Source: CBDCWA01 sp965223255
GTDB lineage: Bacteria > Pseudomonadota > Alphaproteobacteria > Rhizobiales > Hyphomicrobiaceae
Direction: 5' to 3'
DNA length: 64,000 nt
Assembly (NCBI GenBank): GCA_965223255.1
Contig: CBDCWA010000002.1
Location: 1,167,366-1,231,365 of the forward strand
Positions 8,936 through 17,682 of this stretch are shown in pieces. The stretch's first letter is position 1. Each line of letters starts with the position of its first letter. Under the pieces are notes generated by a model. The model was not told the origin of the DNA and did not search any database. It was given only the letters and a program-made list of their open reading frames with translations. The position numbers were made by a program, and so were the translations under genes.

Positions 8936-9667
8936 TTAACCATCCGGGCTGGCTGGACGTTCGGTTGGCCGCTCACCACTGTCGGTGTCCGGCTGCTGCC
9001 CGTACGGGGGCTCATCAACGGTTGTTTTCGGCGTTTGTGGCGCGCGCGGCTCGGAGGACGGCTGACGTGGCGCGCACCAGAAACGCGCCAAGCGTCTAGC
9101 GCAATCACGAAGGCTTTCGGCGGCGCCAAGCAGTCGTTCACCATTGCGCAAACCCTGGTCGAGCTGCGACATGGTCTTGGCCATGCCTGGATCATCATCA
9201 CTAAGCCACACCCGAAAAGTACGGCCATAGACACCACTCAGCCCAACCGATCTGATGGCCCCGCCAACACCTTCGTTGTTAACACCGGCAGCCGCCAACA
9301 TCCATCGTTGCGAATTCAACAGCTTGAACACCAGCTTCGGGTCGATTGCGCCGCTGTCGTAAATCGAGCGCAACGCGGCTTTGTAAGGCATCAAGGCATC
9401 AAAGCGGTTCATCAGCACCTCAAACAACGTATCGCGCACGGATTGCCCCGACGTACGATCGGTCGGCATCGACAAAACCTGATCGTCGATCTTGCGCGTG
9501 AAACCGATCAGAATGTCAGCCTTCGATGAAAAATGAGCACGCATGTCCGCAAGCCCGATCCCGGCTTCCCGAGCAATGTCGGCCAGGCTGACATCGTCCC
9601 ATGCCTGATCAGCCGCCAATTTCATTGCTGCTGCAATGATCCCGTCGCGTTGTGCTGTCTCGCTCAT
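8936..9667 (-). CDS. TetR-family transcriptional regulator
   Basis: An N-terminal helix-turn-helix (about residues 5-52, with DVSLADIAREAGIGLADMRAHFSSKADIL as core) is followed by an all-helical ligand domain to about residue 195. A low-complexity tail rich in Pro, Thr and Asp has no predicted fold. ATG 9667 has AGGAG upstream. The helical domain resembles the regulator-like proteins of the COQ9/TetR group found in alphaproteobacteria, so a non-DNA-binding role in lipid or ubiquinone metabolism cannot be excluded. It could control the FerA/FerB-like genes downstream, which run in the same direction. Confidence 0.75.
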   Translation of the reverse strand: MSETAQRDGIIAAAMKLAADQAWDDVSLADIAREAGIGLADMRAHFSSKADILIGFTRKIDDQVLSMPTDRTSGQSVRDTLFEVLMNRFDALMPYKAALRSIYDSGAIDPKLVFKLLNSQRWMLAAAGVNNEGVGGAIRSVGLSGVYGRTFRVWLSDDDPGMAKTMSQLDQGLRNGERLLGAAESLRDCARRLARFWCAPRQPSSEPRAPQTPKTTVDEPPYGQQPDTDSGERPTERPASPDG

Positions 9668-9784
9668 CTCATGCTCCTGGCGCCGGCAAGGACTGCGGGA
9701 TGCCCGCAATCACCAATAGATAGGGCCTTGCAGGTGTCACGGAAACGGGTGCGACATGAACCCGTTAATGGTAATGCTTAATGC

Positions 9785-10606
9785 TCACCTAAGTTCGCGA
9801 CCGCGTTGGCTCGCTGCCGCGACAGCCTCCCGCATTAGCGGGCGAAGGCCATCGGACTTCATCAGAACCCGAAGGGCTGCCTCCGTTGTGCCGCCCGGCG
9901 ATGTGACATTCTTGCGCAATTGCGCTGCATCAAGGGTCGACTGCTTTAAGAGCGCGCCCGCGCCCGCCACCGTTGCCCGTGCGAGCTCTGCCGCGAGGTC
10001 TTTCTCGAGGCCGGCTTTGACGCCTGCTTCCGCCAAACACTCGGCGAGCAAGAATACGTACGCCGGACCCGAGCCAGAGACGGCGGTCACCGCGTCCATA
10101 TCGTCTTCATTCTCCAGCCAGGCAACATCACCCACCGCCGCCATCAACTGGCCGGCTAGTGCGCGCTGAGCCTCACTGGCATGCCTGTTGGCCACGCAGA
10201 CGGAGATGCCTTGTCCAATCGCAGCCGGCGTATTGGGCATAACGCGAATGACACCGGTACCCTCTGCCAGATGAGCTTCGAAGCTTTGGATCGTGCAGCC
10301 TGCGGCAATCGAAATGACGAGTGTTTCAGGACCGGCAATTGCCGCTAACGGTTCAAAGACGTCATCCATGATCTGCGGTTTTACGGCCATCACCATAACG
10401 GCCGGCGCGGTGGCCCAAGCCTCAGGACCGCTTTTGACCGTGATGCCATGCTGATCTATCAGACCTTGAATTTCAGGCGCCGGCGATGGATCTTGGATGA
10501 TGATCTGCTTTGGGTCCGCACCGCCTGCGAGCCATCCATCAAGCAGCGCACCACCCATCTTGCCCGCACCCGCAAGCAACAGCGTCCCGTCCAATTGCAA
10601 TCCCAT
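9785..10606 (-). CDS. proC: Pyrroline-5-carboxylate reductase
   Basis: Last step of proline synthesis: NAD(P)H reduction of pyrroline-5-carboxylate. The 273-residue protein has the N-terminal dinucleotide motif GAGKMGGALL, the middle MPNTPAAIGQGI loop, and the C-terminal dimerisation region with AVSGSGPAYVF and a VTSPGGTTEAAL segment conserved in ProC. Length is normal. It runs in the same direction as the YbjN-type gene upstream, 97 bases away, an arrangement seen in other alphaproteobacteria. Confidence 0.94.
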   Translation of the reverse strand: MGLQLDGTLLLAGAGKMGGALLDGWLAGGADPKQIIIQDPSPAPEIQGLIDQHGITVKSGPEAWATAPAVMVMAVKPQIMDDVFEPLAAIAGPETLVISIAAGCTIQSFEAHLAEGTGVIRVMPNTPAAIGQGISVCVANRHASEAQRALAGQLMAAVGDVAWLENEDDMDAVTAVSGSGPAYVFLLAECLAEAGVKAGLEKDLAAELARATVAGAGALLKQSTLDAAQLRKNVTSPGGTTEAALRVLMKSDGLRPLMREAVAAASQRGRELR

Positions 10607-10703
10607 CTCGATACACTCACAAATCAGCTTCGACTGGAACCAACCGAAGCACAGATCTTGTGGTCGGACAAATGGATTAAGCTTGGCCAGGTTTCAGCGG
10701 CGA

Positions 10704-11198
10704 TCAAGCCTGGCCTTCGGTCTCGAACATCGTAGAGACCAATGCCTCGTGGCTTTGTTTGCCAGCCCAGACGACGAATTGAAAGGCTTGATAGTAGCGC
10801 TCACAGTTTTCCAGTGCGGCCCGGAGCAATGCCTCGCACTGACGTGGTGTTGCCACGGCACTGTTGAGCATGAGGCTGTGGCGGTACATGATCAGCCCTT
10901 CCTGGGCCCAAAGATCAAAATGTCCGATCCACAACTGTTCGTTGATTTGAGCAATCAGCCGATAGACTTCATTCAGCCTGTTGTCCGGGATCTTGAAATC
11001 GAAGGCGCAGGCGAGATGCAAAACTTCGAGGTCATGGCGCCAATTGAGAGACACATGGTAGTCGGTCCAGCTGCCGGCCACAATCAAGGTCAGTTCGTCA
11101 TCCGAAGCGCGTTCACATGCCCAATCATGGGCAGATGCGACCCGTTCCATGAGATCGACTGGATTGCATTGGTCATAGCAGATTTCCGAGTTTGCCAT
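10704..11198 (-). CDS. YbjN domain-containing protein
   Basis: 164 residues matching the YbjN family, a type III secretion chaperone-like fold of unknown biochemical function. Recognisable features are the central LNWRHDLEVLHLACAFDFKIP block, the WIGHFDLWAQEGLIMYRHSL strand pair and a helical C-terminus with ALLRAALENCERYYQAFQFVVW. ATG 11198 has GAGGAA upstream. No signal peptide or membrane span is present. In other bacteria YbjN proteins affect stress tolerance and protein stability; nothing here narrows the role. Confidence 0.8.
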   Translation of the reverse strand: MANSEICYDQCNPVDLMERVASAHDWACERASDDELTLIVAGSWTDYHVSLNWRHDLEVLHLACAFDFKIPDNRLNEVYRLIAQINEQLWIGHFDLWAQEGLIMYRHSLMLNSAVATPRQCEALLRAALENCERYYQAFQFVVWAGKQSHEALVSTMFETEGQA

Positions 11199-11564
11199 TC
11201 TGGTTCCTCAGTTGGGCCCGCCGCGTGCCTAGGGACTTGATCTAGGGCACGTGTGAACTTTATGCGGGCTCGGTGCAGTCGCGGTTCAAGCATTCGTCAG
11301 GTGCTGGCGAAGCGGCTTTCCAAGACCAAGAGTGAAATTGCCGTTCGCCGTCAAAGTCCGTTTGACGAAAACAGATTGCCACTACGAGTCGCAAGTCAGG
11401 TGACCTCTTGTCCACGGGGAAAGTGTCAGCAGGGCGGCTACACAATGATTTGCTGAGCATATGTGGATTGATGGTCAATAAACTGTGGATGGGCACGCAT
11501 CTGGAAAGATTGCCAGTACACATTGACGTCCATTCTGAGCCTTTTGACGCCACGAATACTGATG
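11199..11564. other. Intergenic region between ybjN-type gene and ubiK
   Basis: About 366 bases with no convincing gene. Short frames here lack ribosome sites and family resemblance. A GGTTCAAGC at 11283-11291 looks like a tRNA T-loop, but no matching acceptor or anticodon arms surround it. The right half probably holds the 3' untranslated part of ubiK and the left half the promoter of the YbjN-type gene. Confidence 0.5.
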
Positions 11565-11831
11565 CTATTGCCATCGCTTGAAGCGTTTCAATTCGGCCTC
11601 AAGTTGTGTCACGCGTTGGGAAAGGCGCTCATTTTCTGCCTGGGTTTTAACCGCCATTGCCTTGATCGCCTCGAAGTCTTCCCGGCTCACCACGTCCATA
11701 TCGGCAAGAAAGCGTTCGGCTTGCGAGCGGATCACTGTTTCCATCTCGCGGCGCGCGCCTTGCGCAGCCCCTGCCGCATCTGACATCAAGCGAGCGAGGT
11801 CATCCAAAATTTTGTTTGATGATTGGGTCAT
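11565..11831 (-). CDS. ubiK: UbiK family ubiquinone biosynthesis accessory factor (BMFP domain)
   Basis: 88-residue helical protein. The N-terminal amphipathic helix (ILDDLARLMSDAAGAAQGARRE) and the C-terminal coiled coil (VKTQAENERLSQRVTQLEAEL) are the two parts of the YqiC/UbiK family. The family assists the cytosolic ubiquinone-biosynthesis complex at membranes and can fuse lipid vesicles in vitro. ATG 11831 was taken. It is divergent from the MidA-type methyltransferase gene. Confidence 0.85.
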   Translation of the reverse strand: MTQSSNKILDDLARLMSDAAGAAQGARREMETVIRSQAERFLADMDVVSREDFEAIKAMAVKTQAENERLSQRVTQLEAELKRFKRWQ

Positions 11832-12031
11832 GGTTAAGGGTCCGCTGTCAGTCTAAAGCGTTGCTGGATAAGGGGCGAGGCGCGACCACTGGGTGCCCCG
11901 CCTCTGCTCAATATGAGAGCGTTGACAGACCCAATCAACCACAAGCAGAATCGGCTGAACACAATATTGACTGCCATGAGCAGACATCACCATGCCGGCG
12001 GATCCGTCCGGCGCTGAATTTCAGGTCGATT

Positions 12032-13219
12032 TTGCCCGACACCTTAGACCATCAACAGCGCGAGACACCATTGGCCAAGCGCATTAAGGCCCGGATCAAA
12101 GCGTCTGGCCCGCTTCCCGTTAAGGATTACATGGAGGCCTGCCTCTTCGATCGCGATTATGGCTATTACCACGAGCAACCGGCCGTAGGCAGCGGTGGAG
12201 ACTTCATCACCGCGCCCGAGGTTTCTCAAGTTTTCGGCGAACTTATCGGGGCTTGGACAGCAATTGTCTGGACCATGATGGGCCAGCCCAACACGTGTCA
12301 GTTGGTAGAATTGGGGCCGGGGCGTGCGACCTTGCTATCTGATGCGCTACGGGCGACGCAGCGGGTGCCAGGTTTTCATGCCGCCATCAATATCAGCCTG
12401 GTCGAGCGCAATCGTGCCCTGCGCGCCCGCCAGCACGAAGTCTTGACCAAGTTGCAAAAACCATATCGCACGTTTGCATCTCTGGCGGAGCTGGCCGCCA
12501 CAATCCTGGAGCGGCCACAACCAACGATTGTAATTGCCAATGAATTCCTGGATGTCTTTCCAGTTGCCCAGTATGTGCGGACCGAGCATGGGCTGGTTGA
12601 GCGCTGTGTCGGTCTCGATAACGATGGCAGGTTCGTGTTTGTTGCTGCAGCGGATCGCGCCGGACAGCCACGGGCGTCCGTCAAGAATACCAGCGCGCCA
12701 ATTGGCGCTATCGTCGAGCATTGTCCGGCTATCGGCGAAGAAATCTTAGCGCCGATTGCCGCGCTGGCGCCAGAGGCCCCTATCGCCGCATTATTTGTCG
12801 ATTATGGCTATGCACAACAGGGCTATGGCGACACATTGCAATCCGTCTATCGCCATAAGCAGGTCTCACCATTCTATGCGCCTGGGGAAAGCGACGTCAC
12901 CTGTCAGGTCGATTTTGCTGATTTGCATACCCAATGGTTGAGGCATCCGAGCACCATTGCACTGGCTGCGGATGGTCCGATCCCTCAGGCAGCATTTCTC
13001 GGCACATTGGGCATCATGGAACGGACCGCGCAATTGATGCAGGCTAATCCTCACCAGGCCGGTGCGCTCGAGACCGGCACCGCGCGATTGATGTCCCCGC
13101 ATGGCATGGGCGGCAATTTTTTGGTTATCGGTTTGCGTAACAGTCTGGTGCCGCCCTTGCCTGGTTTTCCTACGGGCGGCTCACACCAGGCGCAGGTGAA
13201 AAGCGAGCTGAGTGAATGA
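12032..13219 (+). CDS. SAM-dependent methyltransferase, MidA/NDUFAF7 family
   Basis: DUF185-type methyltransferase related to NDUFAF7, which methylates an arginine of the 49-kDa (NuoD-type) subunit of complex I during assembly. Diagnostic segments are the N-terminal PLPVKDYMEACLFDRDYGYY, GDFITAPEVSQVFGELIGAW, the SAM motif VELGPGRATLLSD and NEFLDVFPV; the C-terminus has VDYGYAQQGYGDTLQ. The start is uncertain. TTG 12032 has an AGG about six bases upstream, while TTG 12071 sits just before conserved residues; an upstream frame extension to 11816 looks non-coding. The stop overlaps the next gene by four bases (ATGA), so the two are translationally coupled. Confidence 0.85.
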   Translation: MPDTLDHQQRETPLAKRIKARIKASGPLPVKDYMEACLFDRDYGYYHEQPAVGSGGDFITAPEVSQVFGELIGAWTAIVWTMMGQPNTCQLVELGPGRATLLSDALRATQRVPGFHAAINISLVERNRALRARQHEVLTKLQKPYRTFASLAELAATILERPQPTIVIANEFLDVFPVAQYVRTEHGLVERCVGLDNDGRFVFVAAADRAGQPRASVKNTSAPIGAIVEHCPAIGEEILAPIAALAPEAPIAALFVDYGYAQQGYGDTLQSVYRHKQVSPFYAPGESDVTCQVDFADLHTQWLRHPSTIALAADGPIPQAAFLGTLGIMERTAQLMQANPHQAGALETGTARLMSPHGMGGNFLVIGLRNSLVPPLPGFPTGGSHQAQVKSELSE

Positions 13220-13992
13220 CACTGGATTGTATCACTTCCGGCGAGCTCGGCGCCCTCCCTAAAGTAAGACATGGATTCTTTTCGCGTCTGGGCGGTACCT
13301 CCGAGGGAATTTATGCGTCCCTCAATGCGGGCTTCGGGTCCGCCGACGATACTCAGAATGTGCAGGCCAACCGTCAGCGTGTCGCGCAGGCGCTGGGGCT
13401 TGTCGCGGACCGGATTCAGACTGTTTATCAGTGTCACAGCGCTACGGCGTTAGTTATCGAGGGGATGCGCGCTGACGCGCCCCGGGCCGATGCCATGGTG
13501 ACCCGTGTCCCCGGGCTGGCGATTGGAATTTTGACGGCCGACTGCGCCCCGGTTTTGTTTGCCGATGCCGCAGCCGGCGTTATAGGTGCTGCCCATGCGG
13601 GCTGGCGCGGCGCGCAGGCTGGCATCCTCGAAAACACAGTTGCTCTCATGGAAGCACAAGGCGCGGCCCGCACGACGATCCGCGCGTGCGTAGGCCCCTG
13701 CATCAACCAAGCAGCCTACGAAGTCGGGCCAGAATTCAGATCACAATTTGTTTCGGCAAATCCCGACGATGCGAGATTCTTTAGCACGCCCCGCGCCGGC
13801 CAGCGGCCACATTTCGATTTGCCTGCTTATGTTGTATCCAGGCTGCAAAAGGCCGGATTGGCAGCCGTTGAGTGTCAGGCCCCCTGCACTTATGAGAACG
13901 AATCACGATTCTATAGTTACCGGCGTTCTACCCATCGAAACGAGCCGGATTACGGACGTCACATCTCCGCCATTCTTCTGGCACAGCGATAA
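13216..13992 (+). CDS. pgeF: Peptidoglycan editing factor PgeF (YfiH/laccase-domain family)
   Basis: 258-residue multicopper-polyphenol-oxidase-fold protein of the family that removes mis-incorporated residues from UDP-MurNAc precursors or acts on purine nucleosides. The zinc-binding set is present: the His of YQCHSATA, the Cys of TADCAPVLFAD and the His of AHAGWRGAQ. GFFSRLGGTSEGIYASLN opens the domain and a C-terminal FYSYRRS motif closes it. The start overlaps the preceding methyltransferase stop, as it commonly does in alphaproteobacteria. Confidence 0.9.
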   Translation: MTLDCITSGELGALPKVRHGFFSRLGGTSEGIYASLNAGFGSADDTQNVQANRQRVAQALGLVADRIQTVYQCHSATALVIEGMRADAPRADAMVTRVPGLAIGILTADCAPVLFADAAAGVIGAAHAGWRGAQAGILENTVALMEAQGAARTTIRACVGPCINQAAYEVGPEFRSQFVSANPDDARFFSTPRAGQRPHFDLPAYVVSRLQKAGLAAVECQAPCTYENESRFYSYRRSTHRNEPDYGRHISAILLAQR

Positions 13993-14187
13993 TCCACAAT
14001 TAACTGAGAGTTTCGGAAACCCTTTTTCGAATTAGTGGGCGATAGGCGTCAATTAGGTCTGGACGAGGCGTATGGGGCTGATTAAAAATTCTCCGAGTGG
14101 GGGTACCGGAAGACTCATAGAGGGCCGCAAAGTTAGTACGCCGGCCGCCGGAGAGACAGCGGGTAATATTAAGAGGGGGACGTCATC

Positions 14188-15186
14188 GTGACGACCACTT
14201 ATACTGCTGCGGCGAGGAGCGTGCAAAAGCAAGTTCTTTGGGCAGCAACTTCAATGATTATCGCATTCGGACTGGCCGGATGCGGTTCGAGCAATAGTTT
14301 TAAGATCCCAGGTTTGTCATCGACACCTAATACACAGGCGAACAAGACTGTTGCTCAGCAAAAGATTCAAAACCGCAAAATCGCGATTGCTAACGTGATT
14401 GGCGCGCCCGACGCGGTTAATAAGCAAATCATTCAGCAATTTACATCATCTCTCGCAAGCCCCGGTTTGACTGTCGTGAAAACCGGAGACGCAACTGCTG
14501 ACTATGTGCTGCGCGGCTATATGGTTGCCGCCAAGGAGCGTCGCGGCACCAAGGTGTCCTACATTTGGGACCTTAATGATAAGGCCGGCAACAAGCTGAA
14601 GCGGATCAGCGGTGAAAATCTTGCGGCAAAGACCAAGAGTCGGGATCCATGGTCGGCGGTCACGCCGGCTGTGATTAAGAAGATTGTCACCCCGGTCTCG
14701 CCCAAGCTGGTGGCACTGATCCCCAAGACGCCGGTTCGTGCTACCGCACAGCGCGTTGCCACAACCACACCATCAGCTGCCACGAATCCCGCTGGAGCGA
14801 CCACGACGGGCAGCATCGCAAGTGGCAAGGGGCCGGCGGCGATCGTTGTCCCTGTCAAAGGGGCGCCAGGCGATGGCAACATCGCTCTAACGCGCGCGAT
14901 GCGTAATGCGCTGACCCGCAATGGCGTCGCCGTCAGACAGAACGGCGCCCCCTCGACGTATCGGGTTGAAGGTCGCGTAAAGCTAGTCGGAAAGGCTAAG
15001 AACAAGCGGCAACCCGTTCAGGTCGTCTGGACGGTTCGCGACGCAAAAGGTGGCAATGTTGGTGGCCTGCAACAGGACAACACCATGGACGTTGCGATTC
15101 TAAAGGGCAAGTGGGGTGCCCATGCGGAAGACGCTGCGAGTGCCGCTGCGCAGGGCATAGTAAAATTGCTACCGGGCAAGAAGTAG
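14188..15186 (+). CDS. Putative lipoprotein with an internally duplicated domain
   Basis: 332 residues of unknown function. A signal peptide ends in the lipobox LAGC, so Cys32 should be lipidated. Two related domains follow, residues 64-168 and 217-328, joined by a Thr/Ala/Pro-rich linker (169-216). Both halves share a GAP element, a helix, then G..V, a Y..G strand, a basic turn, an aromatic W..D strand and a G-rich turn, which is the mark of an ancient duplication. The GTG start at 14188 has a GAGGGGG ribosome site. It stands alone between pgeF and prs, so a cell-envelope role is the only reasonable inference. The 195 bases before it hold no other gene. Confidence 0.8.
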   Translation: MTTTYTAAARSVQKQVLWAATSMIIAFGLAGCGSSNSFKIPGLSSTPNTQANKTVAQQKIQNRKIAIANVIGAPDAVNKQIIQQFTSSLASPGLTVVKTGDATADYVLRGYMVAAKERRGTKVSYIWDLNDKAGNKLKRISGENLAAKTKSRDPWSAVTPAVIKKIVTPVSPKLVALIPKTPVRATAQRVATTTPSAATNPAGATTTGSIASGKGPAAIVVPVKGAPGDGNIALTRAMRNALTRNGVAVRQNGAPSTYRVEGRVKLVGKAKNKRQPVQVVWTVRDAKGGNVGGLQQDNTMDVAILKGKWGAHAEDAASAAAQGIVKLLPGKK

Positions 15187-15251
15187 CCAGCCGCCGCATC
15201 GAGGCGTGTTTTGCGGCCATCTTGCCACATGGAATGTCATAAATTTGTCAG

Positions 15252-15292
15252 GCAATTGAGCCCGAACCGTTTACAGGTTTGGGCCCAATTGC
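15252..15292. other. Long imperfect inverted repeat between lipoprotein gene and prs
   Basis: Arms of 17 bases (GCAATTGAGCCCGAACC and GGTTTGGGCCCAATTGC) pair with one mismatch and one G-T wobble around a seven-base loop. No T-tract follows, so it is either a factor-dependent terminator, an mRNA-stabilising stem or part of the prs leader. Confidence 0.45.
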
Positions 15293-15446
15293 TAGAAGCC
15301 CAGAAGATGGCCGGGGCGCCGCGTGATGGATGCTGGATTGCATCGCGATACGCAGCATGAGCGCTCAAGTTTTGCAGAACAAGCCTGGGACAGTTGGGCC
15401 GTCCACCAGACCGGCTCAGGTCAATTATTTTTAGACACAGGTTGCC

Positions 15447-16424
15447 ATGACAAGAGCCATGGGGTCCGGAAAAGCTGATGACGATTTGAATATCAAGCTT
15501 GTTTCCGGCAACAGCAATCCCCCGTTAGCCGTCGACATCAGCAACATTTTATCGGTGCCGCTGACCAAATGCATTTGCAAGCGCTTTGCGGACATGGAAG
15601 TGTTCGTAGAGATACAGGAAAACGTTCGCGGCCAGGATGTGTTCTTGCTGCAGTCGACGTCATTTCCCGCCAACGACAACCTGATGGAGTTGCTGATTTT
15701 GATCGATGCCCTTAAGCGGGCATCGGCGAGCCGTATTACTGCGGTCATGCCCTACTTTGGCTATGCGCGCCAGGATCGAAAACCGGGCCCCCGCACACCG
15801 ATATCTGCCAAGCTCGTGGCCAACCTCATCGAACGCGCCGGCGCAGACCGGGTGATGACGCTCGATCTGCATGCCGGCCAAATTCAAGGCTTCTTCGACA
15901 TTCCAACCGACAATCTTTTCGCAGCCCCGGTCATTGTTCGCGATGTCAAAGAGCGCTTTAAAGAGGAAAACATCACCGTCGTCTCGCCGGATGTTGGCGG
16001 CGTCGTTCGCGCCCGGGCCTTGGCGCGGCGCATCAATGCCCCGATTGCAATATGCGACAAGCGCCGGGAGCGTGCAGGCGAAAGCGAAGTCATGAATGTC
16101 ATCGGCGATGTCTCGGGCCGGCGTTGTATTCTTGTTGATGATATCGTGGATTCCGGCGGCACGCTGTGCAATGCGGCCACGGCCTTGATCGAAATGGGGG
16201 CAATGGAGGTTCACGCCTATATAACCCATGGCGTGCTGTCCGGCGAAGCGGTGGCGCGGGTTAGCGGCTCCCAGCTGACATCATTGGTCATCAGCGACTC
16301 GATCCAACCGACAGAATCCGTACTGTCCTCCGGAAATATTCGATTATTATCAATTGCCCCGCTCATTTCCGAAGCGATCCGGCGCACCGCCAGCGACGAA
16401 AGCGTATCCAGCCTTTTTGATTAA
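15447..16424 (+). CDS. prs: Ribose-phosphate pyrophosphokinase (PRPP synthetase)
   Basis: Makes PRPP from ribose-5-phosphate and ATP for purine, pyrimidine, His, Trp and NAD synthesis. The 325-residue protein has KLVSGNSNPPLA at the N-terminus, the ATP loop PYFGYARQDRK, the DLHAGQIQGFF region with catalytic flanks, SPDVGGVVRARALA and the PRPP-binding ILVDDIVDSGGTL. It carries about ten extra residues before the usual KLVSGN start; an internal ATG at 15459 would shorten this. Its product is used by the adenine phosphoribosyltransferase at 22359-22889. Confidence 0.95.
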   Translation: MTRAMGSGKADDDLNIKLVSGNSNPPLAVDISNILSVPLTKCICKRFADMEVFVEIQENVRGQDVFLLQSTSFPANDNLMELLILIDALKRASASRITAVMPYFGYARQDRKPGPRTPISAKLVANLIERAGADRVMTLDLHAGQIQGFFDIPTDNLFAAPVIVRDVKERFKEENITVVSPDVGGVVRARALARRINAPIAICDKRRERAGESEVMNVIGDVSGRRCILVDDIVDSGGTLCNAATALIEMGAMEVHAYITHGVLSGEAVARVSGSQLTSLVISDSIQPTESVLSSGNIRLLSIAPLISEAIRRTASDESVSSLFD

Positions 16425-16546
16425 AGCACCTCAATAGCTTAAGTTTGCCCGATAACGGCCTGGCGCCCTTGAAATAATTGGTGCCGGTGACCGCGACGCA
16501 ATTGGCGTGGAAATTCCCCTAATGCACCGGTATAGTTAAAGGGGTC

Positions 16547-16565
16547 GATCAGCGATGGGCTGATC
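16547..16565. promoter_or_regulatory. Inverted repeat upstream of the pseudo-HtrA gene
   Basis: GATCAGC and GCTGATC form seven-base perfect arms around GATGG, ending one base before the AGGAG at 16566-16570. It could be an operator or a stem that sequesters the ribosome site; nothing decides between them. Confidence 0.35.
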
Positions 16566-16589
16566 AGGAGAAACCAGTGAGTTGGATAA

Positions 16590-17534
16590 GTGGCGATTCC
16601 TAAACCGGAACACTATGACTACGATCTCATCGCCGCGCTCGAGGCGGTCGTTGAGGTTAAGTCTACGGTCCCGCGCGATGCGTTTTCCGCCAAGACTCTC
16701 GGCGTCGAGCGGTTGGGTCACGGCGTGCTTATCCGCAGCGATGGGCTTGTCCTCACGATTGGATATTTGATCACCGAAGCCGAAACGATTTGGTTGACGC
16801 TGTCAGATGGTCGCGTGGTTCCTGGTCACGTCGTGGCGCAAGATCAAGAGACAGGTTTTGGATTGGTCCAGGCGCTCGCACGTGTTGATTTACCCGTCTT
16901 GGAATTGGGCATGTCGCAAGATTGCGAAGTTGGCGATCAGGTCGTGGTCGGCGGGTCCGGCGGCCTTGATCACGCCATTTCCGCAACGATTATCGCAAAG
17001 CAGGAGTTTACGGGGTATTGGGAATACGCGCTGGATGAGGCGATCTTCACCGCCCCGGCACATCCTCATTGGGGCGGCACGGCGTTGATTGGCTCAGGTG
17101 GCGAGCTTTTGGGCATCGGCTCTCTGCAATTGCAGCAAACGCTGCGCGACGGCAGCAATGAAGACATCAACATGATTGTGCCGATTGATCTGCTGAAACC
17201 AATTTTCGACGATCTATTGACGCTGGGGCGGCCTAATCGTCCACCGCGTCCCTGGCTCGGCGTGTTTGCCACCGAAGTCGGCAATCGGGTGGTGATTGCC
17301 GGCACGTCACAACGCGGCCCGGCCCGGCAAGCCAACGTCAAGACCGGTGACATAATTCTTGGCGTCGGCGATCAGGAAGTCCGAACGGCTGGTGTTTTCT
17401 TCCGTGAGGTCTGGTCTTTAGGGGAGGCTGGCGTGGAAGTTCCGTTGTTGATCTATCGCGATGGCCAGACATTTGAGATCACAGTGGTGTCTGCCGACCG
17501 TCGGCGATACCTGAAGGGCCCGACCGTGCATTGA
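16590..17534 (+). CDS. HtrA/DegP-like trypsin-fold protein with PDZ domain, catalytic triad lost
   Basis: 314 residues with the chymotrypsin-fold core of S1C proteases (about 35-205) and one C-terminal PDZ domain (about 220-305, including KTGDIILGVGDQEV). Aligned by eye to HtrA, all three catalytic places are changed: the His of LTNxHVV is Tyr59 in LTIGYLI, the Asp is Gly89 in DQETGFG, and the Ser of GNSGG is Trp161 in PHWGGT. The fold glycines and GELLGIGS remain. No signal peptide is visible. GTG 16590 is the only start before the conserved part in this frame, with AGGAG unusually far (19 bases) upstream. It probably binds peptides through its PDZ domain without cleaving them. Confidence 0.8.
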   Translation: MAIPKPEHYDYDLIAALEAVVEVKSTVPRDAFSAKTLGVERLGHGVLIRSDGLVLTIGYLITEAETIWLTLSDGRVVPGHVVAQDQETGFGLVQALARVDLPVLELGMSQDCEVGDQVVVGGSGGLDHAISATIIAKQEFTGYWEYALDEAIFTAPAHPHWGGTALIGSGGELLGIGSLQLQQTLRDGSNEDINMIVPIDLLKPIFDDLLTLGRPNRPPRPWLGVFATEVGNRVVIAGTSQRGPARQANVKTGDIILGVGDQEVRTAGVFFREVWSLGEAGVEVPLLIYRDGQTFEITVVSADRRRYLKGPTVH

Positions 17535-17613
17535 ATATTCGCCAATCCAAGCCGAACGCTATCCATTGCATTGGCGCCGGCATAGGTCTATACACCCCCT
17601 GAACGCAAGTTTC

Positions 17614-17668
17614 GCGCCGAGGCACCCTTGGAGGCTCGGTGCGCGTTGGGCCCGCTAGGCCCTTTTTT
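17614..17668 (+). promoter_or_regulatory. Two hairpins in the rplY leader, the second terminator-like
   Basis: A first stem pairs CCGAG (from 17617) with CTCGG (17635-17639), extendable by flanking GCG/CGC with a bulge. A second stem, GGGCC 17648-17652 with GGCCC 17658-17662, is followed directly by six T (17663-17668). The T-run ends 14 bases before the rplY start codon. It could terminate the upstream transcript or act as an attenuator for L25 synthesis. Confidence 0.6.
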
Positions 17669-17682
17669 CATTGGAGTGTGCA

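Noticed and set aside
11283..11291. GGTTCAAGC resembling a tRNA T-loop
   Set aside because: The surrounding sequence cannot form acceptor, D or anticodon arms.
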